A stretch of DNA of 64,000 nt. Origin: Pegea sp. RAD2-039. Taxonomy: Eukaryota > Chordata > Thaliacea > Salpida > Salpidae. Positions 35,915 through 47,762 of the stretch are shown here, piece by piece. Numbering within the stretch: position 1 is the first letter of the stretch; the number at the start of each line of letters is the position of its first letter. The DNA is taken from positions 868,001-932,000 of the forward strand of contig JAQGEQ010000161.1 of NCBI GenBank assembly GCA_034620365.1, given 5' to 3'. Below the pieces are notes generated by a model that did not search any database, was not told where the DNA came from, and worked only from the letters and a program-made list of their open reading frames with translations. The position numbers and the translations under genes are program-made.

Positions 35915-38436
35915 TTATTGAGAATTTTTGTTGAGACCAATCGGACAAGTGACACCAATACCACCGGCTCCACAATAACTTCCTGGGTTTTTGGCCAAAT
36001 ATTGCTGATGGTATTTTTCAGCAAAGTAATAAATACCAGCTGGCTTGATTTCAGTTGTAATTGAACCATGTCCAGATTCGATTAAACTCTAAAACAAATA
36101 TTTTAGAAGTTTCAAACATTATTTTGACATTCATAAAATAAACCGACTTTTTGGAAAACTTCTTTACTTTTAAAAGCTAAATCTTTTTGTTCATCACTAA
36201 AGTAATATATTCCAGATCTATATTGTGTCCCAAAGTCATTACCTTGTCTCATTCCCTGAGTAGGGTCGTGATTTTCCCAGAAAACCTACAAATAAATGAT
36301 TTCAAAAATCTCATTATCAAACAACTCCAGCTTACTTTCAAAAGTTGTTCATATGATATCCTTTGAGGATAGAAGATCACTTTCACGACCTCAGCGTGCC
36401 CAGTTTTTTCTGTGCAAATTTCATTGTAAGTCGGATTCTCTGTGTATCCTCCGCTGTACCTGTTTAACATTTGTTGAAACATCAATCTCAAACATTCCTA
36501 ACTGCCGACATTTTAAAGCTACTTTAAGTAAACTAAAATTTGAATGTAAATGTAGGAGAGTTTAGCTATGATTATCAATAATATCTCACAAACTACGAGT
36601 GGCGGCAATGAAGTGAAATTAATTTCTAATATTAACGAGACGTCTTTGTCTTGATGTCTGAATTGGAGTATCAGTAAAAGCTGGAAAAGCCAATAAACTG
36701 TAGTGGATAGATCTATAAATATAATTGAAGTCATCATAACTTTTCATGCCCATAAGTTTTCAGACGAATTTAGGGATTTAGTTTCCGATTTCAAGAAACA
36801 GATTTGCCTTCCGATGTTTTACTTTAGAAGTAAAACTTACAAATGTTCAAGTAAATTCATCGTGATGTTCTAACTGAAAAGCAGATTTGACTTTTACTGC
36901 TTCAGATTTCAAATTTTAATTTTGACTTTTTAAATGAATCTACTATCCATGTTGAATTCCATCTTGTACATCACATGAAAGTTGAAAAGATGACTTTGTA
37001 TCTACTAGACAGTTAGAAAAATGTTGATGCAGAACAATTGACTCAGGCAAATATTTGAAAATTTACTAGGGAAAGAAAGAACTTTGAAGCAAGCTCTATA
37101 AGCAACATTGTTTTAAAAAATTATTGAAAGTCTAAATCCGGAAACTAAACTAATAATGACTTCATCACCTTCATCACATGACAGTGAGAAATGAGAATAA
37201 TTTGATTAAAAATCAGAATGAAACAAAAGAACTTGTATATGTTGCAAAGATAACGTTGTCGATAGTAAATACTAACAAATTGTAAAGTGATAAGGTTTAG
37301 TTAGTGCTTCTGGTTGTTCTAAAACCTTAACTCAGATATTATTTGTCGGATGAAAGATCCTCTAGATTACAAACAACTTACTTCACTAAGAATTCATATT
37401 CTACAATTGAATAAACAATACTACGAATTATATAGACAGTTTACTGGCGACAAAGAGATGTCAGCAACCTCGTTAATAACCTCAACCTTAGGTGGATTCT
37501 TTCATGCTTCAATGGAATTCTTTGTCAATCTTATTAGAGTAGATGGAATGCAGTTTAGTGATCTTTTTTAGATGATGAAGATCTGATGGACTTTGAAGTG
37601 GAGTTTTTTTTTTAAACTACATGTAATCAAATGCTTGGAAGTATACTTCCATATTTGGTCACATGCAAATGGCTAGAAACTGAATAAAAAATTGACATCG
37701 ACAGTCGACTAATCGATGAATATATTAAATAGATTTTGCAAACTGCATCTTGTGCAAATACGAATCATAGTAATTGTTCAAAATCAAGTTTAATTGACTT
37801 TGCTTGACATTTTCAGATAGGATTTGTACAAGTTGGCGTTATTGTACTTTTATGTCTTTTTACTGTAATAAATCAACGACTTCTACAGGTGGCAGCAAAA
37901 GATCTTAAACCAAGAAGTTCTGAAGCGCACTGGCCTGACAATAACATGCTAAATCATCAGTAGAGTGCTTGAAATTAGCAGCTCTTTGAGGCAAACGAGT
38001 TTCTAAGGATGAAAAACCCCTTAGTGAAGATCAAATAATTTTGGAATTTTTTTAGAAGTTTTGGTGTAAACTTTAGTTCAACTAACCCAACACTTGTTGA
38101 GTAAACACCATCTTGCTTCCAAAAAGTCTTCTCCACGCCCCAAAAACATCCCATGCCTGCTCAAAATAGAATAAAAGATCTTAAAAAGGATGAAAATAAT
38201 GATTAAGTACAAACAAATATTTATACAGCCTTATAAGGGTATTTTTTAATAATCTTTCAATTACATATTATGGGTATGTGACGATGGTCTATTCAGTAAA
38301 TTCAAAAAGAAAATATTTTGTAAATGATGAAAATTAACGAACCAAATAAAGCTTGTTGGGTATCGGGTGGATATGGCGGGAAAATTCGGTTTCCATTCAC
38401 ATGTTTTTCTTCTGTATTTTCTGTCCAATCTAGGGC
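35915..38436 (-). CDS. MSRA: Peptide methionine-S-sulfoxide reductase A (5' end not found)
   Basis: MsrA reduces the S epimer of methionine sulfoxide. Exons: 38343-38436, 38087-38156, 36336-36459, 36148-36285 and 35915-36088, 199 codons in frame plus stop. The first recognised exon codes [20 protein letters not shown], the element that precedes the active site. The next codes [13 protein letters not shown] with the catalytic Cys in GCFWG. Then follow [60 protein letters not shown] and VTCPIG. The last two stretches carry the C-terminal cysteines. The exon at 38436 starts at an acceptor with no ATG in frame, so a first exon (possibly with a mitochondrial signal) lies upstream and was not identified. 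The intron 36460-38086 is large and holds only an unassigned 73-codon frame. Confidence 0.9.
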
Positions 38437-39007
38437 CTTTGAGAAATAAAAATTGAATAAGTGAAATATTTCATCATATTAAGCAAATCTTTGTCAAAGA
38501 TCATATAAAATGTGATTCTACTTTTGATTAGAAATTTCATTTTTACTAAGAAATAAGTTTGAATAAACTAGATATCATGAATAAGAACATTATTTTCAAA
38601 TTACCTAAAATAATATTGTTTTTGTTGATTATTTACACAAAAGTAAAGATTAAATTTAGTTTTTTAACCAAATATATTGATCCAACATAAAAACAATTTT
38701 TATACTTTCAGTATCTTAAAATTAAAGCTGAATTTCAGAAGTTTATCATAATCAGATCTAATTCATCAAATAAAAAATGAATTTATTGATCATGAGACAG
38801 AAAATTAAATATTTTGTTACCTATCAACCTTTACTAAAAGTCAAATGTGTAATCGCTCAAACTACCTAAATATTTAATAAGTAGATTTCCTTAAAATATA
38901 ACATTTTAGAAAAAAAGTTCGATTATTGAAAAATTTAATTGTTTAAAATAAATCTTATTAAACATAAAACAAATAATTTTTCCGTTTTGAAGTTTATAAA
39001 GTAAGTT
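38437..39007. other. Spacer between DAXX and MsrA
   Basis: Very AT-rich. It probably holds the missing MsrA first exon or promoter and the DAXX 3' UTR. I could not pick the exon. Confidence 0.35.
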
Positions 39008-40558
39008 TTAATCATCATCTGAAAAGTCTGTCGACTGTTGATCAGATGAAGAATCAGTTGTATAACATGAAGCAGTTAATTTAGATTTAGATTGAGTTTG
39101 AGTTACAACATCCGATTTTATGGAATTCTTTACTGAAGATGAAGAGGTCTCATCCATACACTCAAACTTTTCAAATAGAGAGTTTAGAGCCTCATTACCT
39201 TTGATCTTATTCTCATTCAGTTTATTATTAAGATCTTGATTTAGTTCTGCAGGGTCACTTTGAAGATCATCTGTCAGATGGCAGCCTATATTTAAGATGA
39301 AATCTTGGTACCTTCTCTCTTTTAATAACCTCCCAACATCCTCAAATGTTTCCAATGAAATTTTATTGATTTGAACATCAGTTAAGTAGAGGTTATGTTG
39401 TCTGTTTGCCTTTTTAACTAAATAGTTAACAGCAAAATAATCTGGAAACTTCTTTGATTTATTGATATATTTTTGGATTTTACTATTGATTTCTGGAAAT
39501 CTTGAAGTTGTGATTCTCACAAACTTTTCAACTTCCCTTCCAGTTTTTTTAGAGCATTTTTTCAACTTACAAATCTTCTCAAAGATGATGACTGCTCTTT
39601 TTTTTAACTTTTCTAATCTGGTATAAGGAGATTGATCTCTCATGTCATCACATGTTAATTCACACTCTTCAAGTTTTTCAATTTCTTTACTGAGCATTTC
39701 TAAATACTTTTCCAGCCTTTCTACTTTAAGATCGATTTTTTGGTTGTCATTATCTTCCTTTTCCCCATTTGTTTTTTCTTCATCTGTTTCTTCTTCATAA
39801 TTTTTATCTACATTATTTTGAGTTAGATTATTTGATGAAGTTGATGGTTCGCCTTCATCTACAGCTTCATCAAGGACATTAATTTTTTCAGGTTTAATTA
39901 CTTTTGAAGAGATGTTAGATTCCATTTCAACATTAGTTGGAATAATTCTTCTTGGAGTTTTTTCTTTTAAAAGAGTTGTTTTGTTGTTTACTTCCTCATT
40001 ATCAACTGTATCTTTTAAAGGAACACTATTTGCTGGATTTGTGTCTGACAGAGGTTCAGTTAATTTACTTTTCTTTGATGTAACTTCTAAACTTTTATTC
40101 AGGTCAACTTTTCGCTTTTTTGAAACAACAGGTATTTGATTTTTTAGTTCTTTTTGTAATTCTTGAATATAAACACAAGCAGTTTTTTCAGCATTGTTAG
40201 TTATTTGGTCAGTCAATTTATTGACCAAACTAGAAAATTCTTCTGATGAAGTATAAGTCTGAGATGACTCATAAAACAATTTAGTAAAAAAACTTAACAA
40301 TTTTTCAAAATTAAATAGTTTTTTTTGTACCACATATGGTTTACAAATTTCTAAAAATGTATCCATTAATTGTTTGGCATTCTTAATTCTATCTTCTAAA
40401 GAAATGAAACTTTCGGTAGACAGATCTGATCCTAAGGATTTTACATCCACTTTTATAGTCTTCTCACAATCTACTTCTATGTCTTCGCATTCTGATGATG
40501 ATGATTCAATATAAATAACATCTGGAGCAGAATTTGAGCCTAAGGCACTCTTAGACAT
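39008..40558 (-). CDS. DAXX: Death domain-associated protein DAXX, histone H3.3 chaperone
   Basis: A single open frame of 516 aa (the human protein is about 740). DAXX with ATRX deposits H3.3-H4 and links SUMO, PML bodies and transcriptional repression. Residues about 50-140 fit the N-terminal helical bundle (FISLEDRIKNAKQLMDTF onward). A variable acidic and Lys-rich middle follows. The histone-binding domain at about 280-455 is clear: LEKYLEMLSKEIEKLEECEL, QSPYTRLEKLKKRAV, ICKLKKCSKKTGR, SRFPEINSKIQKYIN and RRYQDFILNIGCHLTDDLQS. Near the N-terminus DVIYIESSSSECED looks like a SUMO-interacting motif. The C-terminal SIM of vertebrate DAXX is absent and the protein ends in an acidic serine tail. 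An AG lies directly before the ATG, so an upstream exon may add residues. Confidence 0.88.
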   Translation of the reverse strand: MSKSALGSNSAPDVIYIESSSSECEDIEVDCEKTIKVDVKSLGSDLSTESFISLEDRIKNAKQLMDTFLEICKPYVVQKKLFNFEKLLSFFTKLFYESSQTYTSSEEFSSLVNKLTDQITNNAEKTACVYIQELQKELKNQIPVVSKKRKVDLNKSLEVTSKKSKLTEPLSDTNPANSVPLKDTVDNEEVNNKTTLLKEKTPRRIIPTNVEMESNISSKVIKPEKINVLDEAVDEGEPSTSSNNLTQNNVDKNYEEETDEEKTNGEKEDNDNQKIDLKVERLEKYLEMLSKEIEKLEECELTCDDMRDQSPYTRLEKLKKRAVIIFEKICKLKKCSKKTGREVEKFVRITTSRFPEINSKIQKYINKSKKFPDYFAVNYLVKKANRQHNLYLTDVQINKISLETFEDVGRLLKERRYQDFILNIGCHLTDDLQSDPAELNQDLNNKLNENKIKGNEALNSLFEKFECMDETSSSSVKNSIKSDVVTQTQSKSKLTASCYTTDSSSDQQSTDFSDDD

Positions 40559-41560
40559 CTATGAAGTTACTATACAAAACTAATAAACAATCTGTAATTA
40601 ATAAGCAGCAAGATCATAAAATTTATCAGATATTTCAGACATTTCAAACTTTATGAAATTATGTTTATATTATAATTATATATATTGTAAAAATTAAATC
40701 TTTAGAAAAAAGATATAAGCATCTGTAAATTTTTTTACATGAAGCATAAACACCTTCTAAGTCAGAATATCAAACAAATTTAAGTAAAAAAGGATAACTA
40801 ATATATCAAGCACAAAATTTTCATTATTACATGAAAAAGAAGACAACATGATTTTAATAACAGTAGGTTTCAGGAAAACTACTGAAAAATTCTTTATAAT
40901 TGACAACAAAACTTTTATAATTTTTTTCAGATACATTTCAGGACAAAAAACTTTTTATTTAATTAGATGAACTATTTTACATGAATTAGAAGAAAAACAG
41001 TTTAATAATTTAGAAAGTACATAAGAAAAGAATATTAATATAACATTTTAAAACATAAAAAAATAGAAATAATTGTTTTGTAATGAAAAATGTATTTCTA
41101 AAAAGTTTTTAAATAAACAAAATAAATTCTTATTCATAAATGTAAAAATGTATTTTAAAAGCAAGATTAAAATTTATTCTTTTATCAGATTAAATAATTA
41201 CATATCAAACAAAGTTTAGCAACAGATAATCAAATAAAAAAAACATAAAATAAAAAGATAAAAGGGACAGTTAAAAATAAAAAGCTTAAAATATTCTGTT
41301 GTTGAAAATATTCAAAAGAGGAAATATAAAATATGTTTCAAGGAAAGTTTCATAAATGTAAAGATTTCACAATAAAGTGATAATAGGTTCGGATGAAGAA
41401 TATAACAATATTTAATAGTATACTAGTTGATGGTTGTACAAAATGTATATTATTTTATATTTTGTTTCTTATACTCATTTTTCTTAAATAAAACAGTCAT
41501 TATCATACAAAGTAAATTTTCAAACAGAATAAATCAATAAAAATTAAAATAGTGACTCAC

Positions 41561-41620
41561 TTTTGGCCTACCTTTAAGGGACTGCTGTTGGGAAACCATT
41601 CGTGTAGCACGAACACCCAT
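41561..41620 (-). CDS. Possible first coding exon of DAXX, 20 residues
   Basis: An ATG at 41620 opens 20 codons (MGVRATRMVSQQQSLKGRPK) ending at a GTGAGT donor. If spliced to the AG immediately before the DAXX ATG at 40558, the frame continues unbroken. An earlier GTAGGC donor in the same exon would give a stop. The exon could instead be a short 5' exon of another gene. The basic Ser/Gln-rich peptide has no family match by eye. Confidence 0.3.
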
Positions 41621-42350
41621 CCTAAGCAAAGCTTAGAAACAAATAAACTAATCAGCCTAATATACAATTTATGTAAATAAATAAGCAACTAAAGATCTAC
41701 AAGTATTCTTACAAGTGTTAAATAGTTGTTAAAAATTAAAGTACAGAATAGTATAAACAGTTGAGGCTAAACCTGACTAATTTATTTGTAGTACTTACTA
41801 ATTGGTAAGCTGCAGTTATTTTAATATTACTAAATTGCGAAGTAATAACTTGAGATAAATTGAAAAATTTAGTAAGGAAGGTTTAGCTGTGATTTACACC
41901 GTTTCAGCGGCAAAGATAAAAGATGTAAAAATGTCTACTTTGTTAAAAGATTTATATAATGTTATTGTAAAATACAATTATGTAAGTAAACAAAAATCAT
42001 ATGGTTAAAATAATAAAGATAAATATTTATTTTAAAATTTAGTAGTCTTATAACAAATTATAAAAATTATCTTAGTCAAAGTTATCTCCAAATATAAATT
42101 CTTGAATTGGTATTTGATTACAACAAGTATAGCTATACTAATTTGGTTGTTAGATTCAAAAGTAACAAAAAATAAATTACTTAAAAATAGAGAAATTTTT
42201 AACTATAGACATTAAAACCTTTCAAACTGTTGTAAAACATAAAACTTGATTGTTTTCAAGATTCTGTTAAATCTTAAGATAAGTTTTTCAATTACTTTTT
42301 TTACAAAACTATGATTGTTTCAAATTTTTTTTTATTATTAACTAAAGAAT
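41621..42350. other. Intergenic, nothing recognised
   Basis: AT-rich stretch between the possible DAXX 5' exon and the LINE ORF1 remnant. Confidence 0.35.
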
Positions 42351-43800
42351 TCATTTTTTTATTTGGACCTAAGGCCATCTCTTCCGTTGCGACTTTCACA
42401 GGTCTCAATAATATTGCTAGAAAAATATCTCTCTAGTTGTAATTCATTGTTTCTTTCATCTTTCATTTCGTCATAATGGCAGTCAGAACATTCAGACTTC
42501 CTTTTAGTCCATGATCAAAGCCAGTAGAAAAATTATTGAAAAACCATAATTAGAACGTTTCTATCACCTTCTCATTAGAGTTAGTAGGAATCAATCTCAA
42601 TTTTTTGGTTGTGAATGGTAGAATTTCTTCTGCCTTCCTCTTTCAGCAGATCCATCTTAACTAATTTATCATCTACCATGGTCCGTCTCCAAAGTTGAGC
42701 AGTTATCACGCCTGTCTGACACGCTGAAAGTCCGTTGCGACAAGGAAAAGTTCATAAAAAATTCGAATAATAACTCTTCGATTTACCAGTTTCTTTAAAG
42801 ATTTGGTAATTTTTGAAAAAAAAACCTTGACAATTCTCAAGGCCCATGGTAGACCTCAAACTTTGTATTTGAAATCAGTTAGTTGCTCTTTCTGATTTCG
42901 GTTACACGCTTCTTTTAGAAGACGCTTATTTTCTAAGCGATCATCTTCACACATACCATGTTCTACTCTGATAAGCTCAATTTTTTTGTCAAGCCTTAGC
43001 TTATAAAGTTTGGCAAAAAACCTTGCATTTGTCCCAACTTTCCTGAAAGGATACTTTCAACGGTCTTTGATGATCTGAGCTTTTTGCTCCAAGTCTAGTC
43101 ATTGATACCTTTGAAACATTCACAAAATCAAGGCTTCGAGAGCACATTTGATTAAAAACTTACTGTCATCATCTTTATCAGTCTCAGAGACATTAAAGAT
43201 GATGACATTGTTTTCTCTGTCTTTTTCACGGTCCAAAGTAAGTTTTTTGTGTGTGTCAGTGATCTTCTTGGTAAGAAGCTATACCATGCTAGGATTTTTG
43301 TCGGAACCCAAATCACCGACCAGAGACCCATGTGACTGGTTTCTTTGTAGAGGCATCCAGTTCGTCCATTGATTTAGACAAACTAGAAATTTTCTCGTTG
43401 GTCTTGGCAATATCGTTGCCAATTTCCGATTTAAATTCATCAGATACAGATTTCCTGATGTCGGATATTAGGTTTGAATTAGAATTAGAAGAGGTAGCTG
43501 TTATGTCCATGGTTCTGGATTTAATGCAGAACTATCTAAATCCCGCTTGCTTCATTTGGTTGCTTTCAAATAGTTTATAATTTTTTTTGCTCACATAACT
43601 ACAGGTGAAATGAAACCAGGAAAGGCATTTAACGCATTCCATTGCCGTATCTTTACCAGAGCAAATTTTATTGCAAGATTGGCAATTGCCATTGCAAGCT
43701 TATTTTGAGGAAGTTGGTTTATCTGGATTTTTTTTACATTTGAACGTAAGGTTTTGTCATTTTTATTTGGATGCACCATAATTTTCATAAAAGATTTTTA
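42350..43800 (-). mobile_element. LINE ORF1 remnant with a PHD-like cysteine cluster and coiled coil
   Basis: Read on the minus strand from about 43790 with frameshifts, it shows: MKIMVHPNKNDKTLRSNVKK; a cysteine/histidine cluster (CNGNCQSCNKICSGKD; MECVKCLSWFHFTC) of PHD-finger type; a Ser-rich stretch and a heptad region (ISDIRKSVSDEFKSEIGNDI; ISSLSKSMDELDAST); then DREKDRENNVIIFNVSETDK and KVSMTRLGAKSSDHQRPLKV, which match the ORF1 RRM-like region of CR1-like LINEs. The rest degrades toward 42350. It may be the 5' part of family A, whose other copies here are all 5'-truncated. GC is higher than in the flanks. Confidence 0.6.
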
Positions 43801-44353
43801 GTGTCACTAACCACAATATATATACAATATAAATATATAATATACAAACCACTTGCTAGAAATAACTTTATCGCAACTTATAAGCACTTATAAAATATAA
43901 CCTATAATCTGAAACTTATTCAAATAAAGTTGTAAGTTTGGTACTGTTAGTCGAGGAGTTTTTGCGGGTAGAGGTGACTAAAGTCTATATTTAAGTCAAC
44001 TACGCTATAACGAATCGAATCAAAGAAAATTTTTATCAAGGTTGTGAATTACTAGATAAGAAGAAATCTAAATAAATAGAGTATAATAAAGGACTAATAA
44101 TAAAATTAAAATTTTTGAGCCTTTTTAAATGTTTTGCAATACTCAATAAACTTAAACCAAAAATATATTTTGGTTAACTTAACATTAATAAAAAAGTTTA
44201 AACTGTTTCATGAAATGTATAAAGATGATCGCCATAAATTATAAACTAAAAATATCAAACCTTTCATTATTTTGTTATATCGCTTTAGAATAACTACAAA
44301 TAATTGCCATTTTCAAAACAACATTCTTGCAATACCCTGATTCACGAAAAAAT

Positions 44354-45398
44354 GTTTTGTCAAAAAGTTTAATGATAAGAAATTCTACTATACAAAAGCA
44401 GTGATGAAGTGTATCTTGTAAATTTAATGATTATAAAAATATTAATCTGAACTAAAAGTTGGAAAGCTTGTTACAAATAAATTTTGTTGTGAGATAGAAT
44501 GTTATTTATTTCAATAAATGCGAAGGAGGGTGGCTGAAGAGAGCACCTCTCGCTAACACACATTCTCACAAATAACAACTATTTAGTCAAAAATATAGAA
44601 AGCAAAAGATGTAACACATGGCATCTCGGTAGTCCTCAAAACATATAACAGTGAACAATTACATAGAATGTTAATAATATAAAAGGGGGAGAATCACAGC
44701 TTAGAAATGACAATGTTGGCAATATTATAACGATTCAACTTAAGCTTGAACAACGCGAGTGATTCTGACATGACAATGTCTGATGGCAGCTGGTTCCATG
44801 TACTAATTGTGTGGTATGAGAAAAAATTGCTCTGATTAACGTACCAGGTGATATGGGCTTATTAAGGTGTAAAGTGTGTCGCCTGAGTTGGTATAGCTTG
44901 AGGGAAAGACTAATGGAAAAGAAATCATCAAATTTAAGTTCATCTTTAATTCGTCAAATTTCCGAAGTATCTAAATTTAAGAAGCTGAGACGATCTTTAT
45001 ATTTATCGTATTTAATATTAAGTTTACTGCATACCTAATATATAGTTTACTGCATCTCATAAATGTTGTCAGAACAGATTTGATGTTTTGATACCACCAA
45101 ATTGATATGGCATCCATGCACTGACATCGTGGACGTACGTACAATTTGAAAAGATTGACAAAAAAATATGGATCCTTATAATTAAAGGTCTTTATAACAA
45201 GATGGACAAGAGTGATTGATTTTGCAAAGATTATTATGAAACAAATATGGCCCAATAAAGTCTTAAACTATAAAATACTCGAATTTAGAATTATTCACTT
45301 AAATATTGTATATCTTCTTTTAAATGACACAGTTAAAAGCTGCAAGTATTCCAATTAACTGAAAAATACAAAAAATATTTTTTACAATTTATTTTTCG
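44354..45398. repeat. Duplicated segment split by a LINE insertion (partner 55434-55738)
   Basis: The stretches 44354-44504 and 45256-45398 match, in order and orientation, one contiguous segment at 55434-55738, with scattered substitutions and small indels. The left copy is interrupted by the family A LINE at 44505-45255. The right copy has no LINE at that point and so represents the empty site. The segment itself has no recognised function. Confidence 0.65.
44505..45255 (-). mobile_element. LINE family A 3' fragment, minus strand
   Basis: The 3' end at 44505-44560 (AGGAGGGTGGCTGAAGAGAG in plus orientation) matches the end of the 16320-17965 copy read in reverse. The upstream portion codes LVIKTFNYKDPYFFVNLFKL then YVRP (45205-45130), the C-terminal block of the RT ORF, with later frameshifts. 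It is 5'-truncated at about 45250 and lies between two halves of a duplicated segment. Confidence 0.8.
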
Positions 45399-45712
45399 AC
45401 CAGTTTCATCTTTACTTTCATAGCAACTGATAAATCATTAAGCAACTTAATTGGACAAAATTATTTTTTTCACTATTTTCGATAATAGATTTGTTTTAAA
45501 CATATTCTATTACAAATAAAAATGAACTTATATATTGGGCTAAATTTTAGAATAAGTTTAAGCAGAAATAACATGATTAATTACTATGATAAATTAATTT
45601 TTTTGTATTGAATATTAAATATTCTTGTTAACTATTGTGTCTAGTATGTAAAAAATAATTTTTAATATATTAAATTAGCTATTTAAGAATCATGATCAAA
45701 TAAATAATTGAG

Positions 45713-47762
45713 ATGAATTCTGTAAGTAGTAAATTTACTCAAAACTTAACATTTGGGATTGCATCAACTTTAAGTAAGATTTGAGCAATTTCTATTTTAA
45801 CATTTTTTCATATTTTAGAAACTAAATATATATTCTAATAACATATGTTTGATAGATAAAAACCAAAAAATATTACAATCAAAATTAATTTTATTTATTT
45901 ATAATATTCATTAGTTTTAAGTATTGTTGAAACTATTTTTAATAAAATTAAATCTTTAAAAGTTTTAATTAAGCTTCAGAGGAAAAATAACAGAAGAACT
46001 AAGAAGTAGATAAAATCTTTCATTTTTAAACCGAATCAAATTTTTATAACTTTTTTAAAATCCATTAAAATTTCAATTAAAATAATTTTTACTCAGAAAA
46101 ACGAATTGGAGTGACAAATGTTGATCTTTCTGATCATAAAGGATTGGATGGGAGTACTGTAGCAGGATGGGAAAATAGAAACTGCTGTATTTTGCCAGCA
46201 GATTTAAAAGATTTTTATTTAACAACTGATGGTTTATTATTAACTTGGAAAGTTCAAAATTCTGATGGTAAAAATTTCAGATAATATTTAAAATTTGAAC
46301 CTTTTTTTAAACTAGTTTATTTTTGTTAATCTTAATTTTTCTATTCAGCTTCAAAGCCAGATTTAAACATTGGAAGGATGGAAATTAACTCTTTGTCCAA
46401 ATTAACAAACGTTTTTGAATCAACAAGTTATAATTTCAATAAAATATCTCATGCAGATGTCGATTATAGTACTGATTCAGACGATGAAGGTTAACTGTTT
46501 TTAATCAAAATATTTTATCTACAAATCACTAAAAGTTTTTCTTAAATTATCTAAATCTTAGTTTGAATTATTTTTATCTTAAATATTTTTAAAAGTTCTC
46601 AAACTTATTTTTAACTATAAAACTTATCAACTGAATTTTTCGGCAATGTTTCAGAAAGACAAACAGATGAACCTAAACCTCCTCATTTTGATTCGAGATC
46701 TAAATGCTTTGAGATAGATGGTTGTAAAGGATATGGCAAAGTTTGTTTGGTTTATCCACAACGCAATAGTGGTAAGATTGAATAGTCATCAAAAATTATA
46801 ACTAAAAATGCTGCCGAGTTTAATTATCTTTTTTTAGCTTTTGTATCATATTCATTTTAAATATTGTTTTAAAATTAGAATCTAAACAGTCTACTGAAAT
46901 TTGGTTTTTGGATCGTTCGTTAAGATGGTGGTTTATTACAAAGAGTTTTACCTCTTACTACAGAATTATGCTGATGCATTTGGGGTTACCATATTGGCAT
47001 TATGCTCTGACATCAATGGGTTTGCCACAGAAGTCTAAAGTGAGAATATTCAGATCTTTGTGTGATTCAAAACAAAGTAGATGATTTTGTGCTAAACTTT
47101 TTTGTATCACTAGAAATGGTTCAATCTTTATGCACCAATTAGATTGCGATTAAATGAAAGAGAAGATTTTGCAAATAAACTTAGCACTTTAAGTGAGTGA
47201 TAAATTATCATTAAAAGTGGCTTTTAGTTTGAAAATTATTCTTAATAGTTCAAATATTTAATTTGTGTTTTACAGTTATTAAAGTTTTTTTTCTTAGTTT
47301 ATCTATAAATTTGACTTAACTTTTTCTTGTTTTATTCTTTTACCTACATTTAATTGTCATTTGAACCTCTTTTTTATGTAGTCTTCATCTGATCTTTATT
47401 TTCATAAGATTCTTATCTTTACTTAATCTTCATCTGATCCTTATAATAGCAGCGATTTTTTATAATTACTGGAGGGCAAACATTAACTTCAAAATCTTAT
47501 ATTATAGATTTTAATTTCCTAATTTTTAGATATTTCACCAGCAAAAGTAGAGTTTCCTCGAATATTCAAAGGAAAATTAACAGAAAAAACAAACAAACAA
47601 AAATTGACCACAAGATCAACCACAGATTTAACAAGCAGAAAAAAATCCTTTACTTCTAAGTAAGCTGCATAATTTCAATCTAAAAAGATAATTGAAACAA
47701 TTTTCAATTATAGATTAACACCTCAACTGAGGTCAAGTCGGTTATCTAAACCTTGGACTTAA
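45713..47762 (+). CDS. TPGS2: Tubulin polyglutamylase complex subunit 2
   Basis: TPGS2 is a subunit of the TTLL1 tubulin polyglutamylase complex that modifies axonemal and neuronal microtubules. Eight exons join in frame to 302 aa: 45713-45773, 46097-46267, 46349-46489, 46655-46771, 46879-47039, 47114-47192, 47530-47659 and 47714-47762. The human protein is about 300 aa. Matching blocks are LTFGIASTLKKRIGVTNVDL, NCCILPADLKDFYLTTDGLL, MEINSLSKLTNVFESTSYNF, KPPHFDSRSKCFEIDGCKGY, GKVCLVYPQ, TEIWFLDRSLRWWF and TSYYRLMLMHLGLPYWHYAL. The fold is of SMI1/KNR4 type. The tail is basic and Ser/Thr-rich. A four-codon upstream ORF (ATGATCAAATAA, 45692-45703) lies just before the start. A TAAATTAG acceptor-like site lies 34 nt upstream, but its pyrimidine tract is weak. 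Confidence 0.9.

Noticed and set aside
37350..37571. 73-codon frame in the large MsrA intron
   Set aside because: It has plausible composition, but I find no family, no neighbouring exon to join and no splice signals in the right places. It may be transposon debris.
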